Origin: Paracoccaceae bacterium
GTDB taxonomy: Bacteria; Pseudomonadota; Alphaproteobacteria; Rhodobacterales; Rhodobacteraceae
Assembly (NCBI GenBank): GCA_020637675.1
Contig: JACKKD010000001.1
Span: forward strand, 1,178,001-1,242,000
DNA length: 64,000 bases
Direction: 5' to 3'
Shown here: piece after piece, positions 60,527 to 64,000 of the stretch
Numbering within the stretch: position 1 is the first letter of the stretch
Layout: the number at the start of each line of letters is the position of its first letter
Position numbers and translations under genes: made by a program
Notes under the pieces: generated by a model
Databases searched by the model: none
Seen by the model: only the letters and a program-made list of their open reading frames with translations
Told to the model about the DNA's origin: nothing

Positions 60527-61423
60527 TCAGCCGAGCCTTTCGGGCAGGACGAGCCCGCGCAGCACCTCGGCCGCGGGCATCGGCCGCTTGCCCTCGCGCT
60601 GCGCCTCGGTGATCTGCACCGTGCCGGACCCGCAGGCGATGGTGAAACCTGCAAGAACCGTGCCCGGCGCGCCCCGCCCTTCGGCAAGGCGGGACCGCAG
60701 GAGCTTCACCCGTTCGCCGCCGATCTCCACCCAGGCGCCCGGGAAGGGCGAAAGCCCCCGGATCAGCCGGTCCACCTCCTCCGCCGGGCGGCTCCAGTCC
60801 ACCCGGGCCTCCGCCTTGTCGATCTTGGCCGCGTAGGTCACTCCCGCCTCCGGCTGTGGCACGGGCGTCAGCCGGTCGAGCCGGCCGAGCGCCTCCAGGA
60901 TGGCCGCAGCCCCCATCGCCGCGAGCCGGTCGTGCAGCTCGGCCGTGGTTTCCTCCGGCCCGATGGGCGTGCGCGCGCAAAGCAGCACCGGTCCGGTGTC
61001 GAGCCCGGCCTCCATCCGCATGATCGAGACGCCGGTTTCGGCATCGCCGGCCATCACCGCGCGGTGGATCGGCGCCGCGCCACGCCAGCGCGGCAGAAGC
61101 GAGGCATGGATGTTGAGGCACCCCCGTGCCGGCGCATCGAGAACCGGCTGCGGCAGGATCAGCCCGTAGGCCACTACCACAGCGACGTCGGACTTCAGCG
61201 CCGCGAACTCCGCCTGTGCCTCGGGCGATTTCAGGCTTGCGGGATGGCGGACCGGCAGCCCCAGCGCCTCGGCCCGCGCCTGCACGGGGCTCGGCCGGTC
61301 CTTCTTGCCGCGCCCTGCCGGGCGTGGCGGCTGGGAATAGACACTGACGATCTCGTGCGCGGCATGGACCGCTTGGAGGGCGGGGACCGAAAACTCGGGC
61401 GTTCCCATGAAGATCACGCGCAT
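60527..61423 (-). CDS. fmt: Methionyl-tRNA formyltransferase
   Basis: Formylates initiator Met-tRNA with 10-formyl-THF. The 298-residue protein starts MRVIFMGTPEFSVPALQAV. It has the signature NIHASLLPRWRGAAPIHRAVMAGD, with the catalytic Asn-His, and MRMEAGLDTGPVLL. The C-terminal OB domain contains RLIRGLSPFPGAWVEIGGERVKL. It sits next to two peptide deformylase genes on the same strand, the classic def-fmt association: the deformylases remove the formyl group that Fmt adds. Confidence 0.95.
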   Translation of the reverse strand: MRVIFMGTPEFSVPALQAVHAAHEIVSVYSQPPRPAGRGKKDRPSPVQARAEALGLPVRHPASLKSPEAQAEFAALKSDVAVVVAYGLILPQPVLDAPARGCLNIHASLLPRWRGAAPIHRAVMAGDAETGVSIMRMEAGLDTGPVLLCARTPIGPEETTAELHDRLAAMGAAAILEALGRLDRLTPVPQPEAGVTYAAKIDKAEARVDWSRPAEEVDRLIRGLSPFPGAWVEIGGERVKLLRSRLAEGRGAPGTVLAGFTIACGSGTVQITEAQREGKRPMPAAEVLRGLVLPERLG

Positions 61424-61487
61424 CGCTTGCCCCTCCTTCGTTGCCCAACTACCACCCAGAGCGTCCGGGGGCGCCCGCCCCCTGCCA

Positions 61488-61991
61488 CTATCCGCGCTTG
61501 CGCAGCTTGTCGGCGCGCGCCACCAGCATCCGCCGCCGCACCGGCGACATATGGTCGATGAACATTCTTCCGTTCAGGTGGTCGATCTGATGCTGGACGG
61601 AGGTCGCCCAGAGCCCGACGAAATCGCGGTCCTCGACCGCGCCGGTCTCGTTCAGGAAGCGGACCGTGACCGCCCGCGGCCGCTCCACGACCGCGGAGAC
61701 GCCGGGAAGGTTCGGGCTCGCCTCCTCGTGCCGGCGCATCTGCACCGAGGCATGGAGCACCTCGGGGTTGGCCATCCTGACCGCTTGGCCCCGCCGGTCG
61801 GAACAGTCGACCACGGCGAGGCGCAGCATGATCCCGATCTGCGGCGCCGCAAGGCCGACGCCCGGCATCGCGTCCATCGTCTCCACCATGTCGTCCCAGA
61901 TCATGCGGACGGTCTCGGTCACCTCGGCCACCGGCGCGGCCGGCGTCCTCAGCCGCTTGTCGGGGTAATGAACGAAGGGCCGGACCGTCAC
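61488..61991 (-). CDS. Peptide deformylase-like protein lacking catalytic residues
   Basis: A 167-residue paralogue of the deformylase encoded just upstream. Motif 1 is intact (GVGLAAPQIG, 44-53). Motif 2, normally EGCLS, reads EEASPNLPG, so the metal-binding Cys is replaced (Ser92 at that place). Motif 3, normally QHEIDH, reads QHQIDHLNG, with the catalytic Glu replaced by Gln135 while both His (134, 138) remain. Normal deformylation is therefore not expected. Fold, length and C-terminal helix are well kept and the frame is open, so it looks maintained rather than decaying. The initiator is GTG at 61989-61991, overlapping the def stop (GTGA). Confidence 0.85.
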   Translation of the reverse strand: MTVRPFVHYPDKRLRTPAAPVAEVTETVRMIWDDMVETMDAMPGVGLAAPQIGIMLRLAVVDCSDRRGQAVRMANPEVLHASVQMRRHEEASPNLPGVSAVVERPRAVTVRFLNETGAVEDRDFVGLWATSVQHQIDHLNGRMFIDHMSPVRRRMLVARADKLRKRG

Positions 61992-62509
61992 AGCCGCGCC
62001 CGCTCGCGCTTCAGCTTCTCCATCTTGCGGGTGATCAGCTGGCGCTTCAGAGCGGTGAGATAGTCGATGAACAGGCGGCCGTTCAGGTGGTCGATCTCGT
62101 GCTGGACACAGGTCGCCCAGAGGCCGGCGAACTGTTCCTCCTGCGTCTTGCCCTCGAGGTCCATCCAGCGCACCTTCACCTCGGCGGGCCGCGTCACCTC
62201 GGCGTACTGGTCCGGGATGGAAAGGCAGCCCTCCTCGTAGGTGTTCATCGCCTCCGAGGCCCAGGTCACCTCGGGGTTCAGAAGCACCATCGGCCGGGGC
62301 GCGGCGTCCTTGTCCTTCACGCAGTCCATGACGATGATCCGCGACATGAGCCCGATCTGGGGGGCCGCGAGACCGATTCCGGGCGCGTCGTACATGGTCT
62401 GCAGCATGTCGTCCGCGGCGGCACGCAGGTCCTTCGTGATCTCGGTCACGGGATCGGCGTGCTTCTTCAGCCGCGGGTCGGGGTGGATCAGGATCGGTCT
62501 CAGCGTCAT
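61988..62509 (-). CDS. def: Peptide deformylase
   Basis: Removes the N-formyl group from nascent proteins. The 173-residue metalloenzyme has all three motifs: GIGLAAPQIG (44-53), EEGCLSIPD with metal ligand Cys95, and QHEIDHLNG with His137, Glu138 and His141. The start is MTLRPILIHPDPRLKKHADPV. It is followed, with 4-nt overlap, by the degenerate paralogue and then fmt. This is the copy expected to be active. Confidence 0.96.
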   Translation of the reverse strand: MTLRPILIHPDPRLKKHADPVTEITKDLRAAADDMLQTMYDAPGIGLAAPQIGLMSRIIVMDCVKDKDAAPRPMVLLNPEVTWASEAMNTYEEGCLSIPDQYAEVTRPAEVKVRWMDLEGKTQEEQFAGLWATCVQHEIDHLNGRLFIDYLTALKRQLITRKMEKLKRERARL

Positions 62510-62759
62510 TGGGCCGATTTAGGCGAAGGCTTCGCATCTTGCAATGGCGACGCCGGCACACTGCCGAAGGGGACGTTTCTCCATATATTGGCCAATAGTA
62601 TGGACATGGTTCTATTTACGAATACATTTTAGGGATGGTATTCCGATTTTTGCACTTGATATGGAACAAGATGACGGGCGATCAATGACCAGCCCGGACT
62701 CCCGGCCTTGTGCCGGGCTTCGGAGTGCAACAGGGTCGGGCAAGTCCACGGGAGACGCC
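62510..62759. promoter_or_regulatory. AT-rich divergent control region between def and patB-like gene
   Basis: A 250-bp gap containing an unusually AT-rich island (about 62575-62665) in an otherwise GC-rich window. It includes a perfect 12-bp palindrome, TATTGGCCAATA (62586-62597), and further on a GC-rich imperfect hairpin near 62696-62733 around CCCGGC-CTTGT-GCCGGG. Both divergent promoters must lie here. The palindrome is a candidate operator for an unidentified regulator. No small gene is supported. Confidence 0.45.
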
Positions 62760-63932
62760 ATGAATTTCGACGAGATCATAGATCGCACAGGAACCCATTC
62801 CTCGAAGTGGGACATGATGGAACCGCTCTACGGCGTCAGTCCGAAGGACGGGTTGTCCATGTGGGTCGCCGACATGGACTTCCGCCCGCCGGGATGCGTT
62901 CAGCAGGCGGTGGAAGCGATGGCCGCCCATGGCATATACGGCTATTTCGGCGATGATCGCGCCTATCTTGGTGCGATCTGCTGGTGGATGCGGGAACGTC
63001 ACGGCTGGCAGGTCGAACCCAAATGGGTCTTTACCGTCCACGGCCTCGTGAACGGGACCGGTCTCTGCGTCGATGCCTTCACCGCGCCCGGCGACGGCGT
63101 GGTGCTGATGACGCCCGTGTACCACGCCTTTGCCCGCGTCATCAAAGCCGCCGGCCGTCGCGTCGTCGAATGCCCGCTCGCCAATGAGGACGGGCGCTAC
63201 AGTCTCGATATCGCGGCCTGGGACGCGATGATGACCGGGGCGGAACGGATGCTGATCCTCTGTTCGCCGCACAACCCCGGCGGCCGGGTCTGGAGGGCCG
63301 ACGAACTGCGCGCCATCGCCGATTTCGCGAAACGGCACGACCTCGTCCTCGTCTCCGACGAGATCCACCACGACCTCGTGTTCCCCGGCGCACAGCACCG
63401 GGTGATGGCCACGGCCGCGCCCGACATCGCCGACCGCCTGGTGACGATGACCGCCACGACCAAGACCTTCAATATCGCGGGCGCGCATATCGGCAATGTC
63501 ATCATCGCCGACGATGCCCTGCGCGCCCGCTTCGGCGCGAAGGTGAACGCGTTCGGCATCTCTCCGAACAGTTTCGGAATGCACATGGCGACGGCAGCCT
63601 ATTCGCCGGAGGGCGCAGCCTGGGTCGATGCGCTGGTGGCCTATCTCGACGGCAACCGGCAGGTCTTCGATGCCGGGATCGCCGCGGTCCCCGGTCTGGC
63701 GTCGATGGCGCTTGAGGCGACGTACCTCGCCTGGGTCGATTTCGCCGGCACCGGAATGGCGCCTGCGGAGTTCACCGCACGGGTGGAGAAGGACGCCGGG
63801 ATTGCCGCCAACCACGGCGCGACCTTCGGCAAGGGTGGCGAAAGCTTCCTGCGCTTCAACCTCGCCACGCCGCGGGCGCGGGTGGCCGAGGCGGTGGAAC
63901 GGCTGCAATCCGCCTTCGCCGACCTACAGTAG
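62760..63932 (+). CDS. PatB/MalY-type PLP-dependent C-S lyase
   Basis: A 390-residue fold-type I aminotransferase-like enzyme that cleaves C-S bonds of cystathionine or related cysteine conjugates. The start has FDEIIDRTGTHSSKWDMM, then GLSMWVADMDFRPPGCV, typical of the PatB/MalY group. PLP-site residues are in CSPHNPGGRVWRADEL (Asn-Pro), VSDEIHHDLVF (Asp and partner) and the Schiff-base Lys in TATTKTFNIAGAHIGNVII. The ATG at 62760 has a GGGAGA site. The upstream open frame lies in the regulatory gap and is not supported. The 68 bp after it contain no complete gene. Confidence 0.9.
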   Translation: MNFDEIIDRTGTHSSKWDMMEPLYGVSPKDGLSMWVADMDFRPPGCVQQAVEAMAAHGIYGYFGDDRAYLGAICWWMRERHGWQVEPKWVFTVHGLVNGTGLCVDAFTAPGDGVVLMTPVYHAFARVIKAAGRRVVECPLANEDGRYSLDIAAWDAMMTGAERMLILCSPHNPGGRVWRADELRAIADFAKRHDLVLVSDEIHHDLVFPGAQHRVMATAAPDIADRLVTMTATTKTFNIAGAHIGNVIIADDALRARFGAKVNAFGISPNSFGMHMATAAYSPEGAAWVDALVAYLDGNRQVFDAGIAAVPGLASMALEATYLAWVDFAGTGMAPAEFTARVEKDAGIAANHGATFGKGGESFLRFNLATPRARVAEAVERLQSAFADLQ

Positions 63933-64000
63933 GGCGGGCGCGCGCCGGCAGGTCGGCCTGCCCCTCGGTAAGGACACCGCTCAGGCGCGCGGCAGGTAGC

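Noticed and set aside
63933..64000. A minus-strand gene ending at 63981
   Set aside because: A TGA at 63983-63981 preceded by codons for Tyr-Leu-Pro-Arg-Ala could be the end of a gene entering from the right, but five codons are too few to support it.

Overview
The window is high-GC chromosomal DNA from an alphaproteobacterium, almost certainly a member of the Rhodobacterales (Rhodobacteraceae/Paracoccaceae type). The support is gene order and family content: tuf, tRNA-Trp, secE, nusG, rplKAJL and rpoBC on one strand; a chvI-chvG-hprK-rapZ-EIIA-HPr operon facing pckA; an etfBA-hbd cluster; a methylsuccinyl-CoA dehydrogenase of the ethylmalonyl-CoA pathway; DUF6473 and DUF1491 proteins; and a lepB-rnc-era-recO block. 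It reads as core genome. I saw no prophage, insertion sequence, integron, CRISPR array or toxin-antitoxin pair.

Region by region. 1-266 is a piece of an EamA-type transporter joined abruptly to the 3' part of rpoC. 267-8565 holds rpoC and rpoB, both broken by many single-base indels although the protein sequence stays highly conserved across frames, so they look like sequence errors rather than decayed genes. 8.8-13.4 kb holds rplL, rplJ, rplA, rplK, nusG and secE, a transporter and tRNA-Trp. 13.5-17.9 kb is an accessory redox stretch (acetyltransferase, GMC oxidoreductase with a Tat-exported small subunit, glyoxalase, ribbon-helix-helix protein, small secreted protein). tuf lies at 18-19.2 kb. 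19.3-25.4 kb is a mixed accessory stretch: lipoprotein, P450, DUF533 protein, an exported protein paired with a PiuC hydroxylase, and an exported carboxymuconolactone-decarboxylase-like protein beside a TetR regulator with three operator-like sites. 25.4-33.7 kb has parC, an SDR, a cobalamin adenosyltransferase, etfBA, a DUF6473 protein and hbd.

33.7-41.0 kb is the regulatory heart of the window. Six genes (chvI, chvG, hprK, rapZ, EIIA, HPr) overlap by 4 nt at each of five junctions and are divergent from pckA. This links an envelope-stress two-component system, a nitrogen-type PTS relay and gluconeogenesis. 41-46 kb carries a TSUP transporter, mcd, a frameshifted NAD(P)-dependent epimerase and an MFS transporter. 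46.1-55.4 kb is a minus-strand housekeeping block (recO, DUF1491, era, rnc, lepB, acpS, kptA, pdxJ, DUF2062, rsh, rpoZ) with a nuclease gene on the other strand. 55.5-63.9 kb holds folK, a NYN-domain protein, ispH, a methyltransferase, a LysE exporter, rnhA, a TRIC-type channel, a GlsB-like protein, fmt, two peptide deformylase genes (one lacking catalytic residues) and a PatB-type C-S lyase.

No wholly new system is evident. The best candidates for uncharacterised biology are the TetR/exported CMD module, the degenerate deformylase paralogue conserved with its catalytic Glu as Gln, kptA translationally coupled between pdxJ and acpS, and the exported partner of PiuC. All coordinates come from reading the sequence; no database search was possible.
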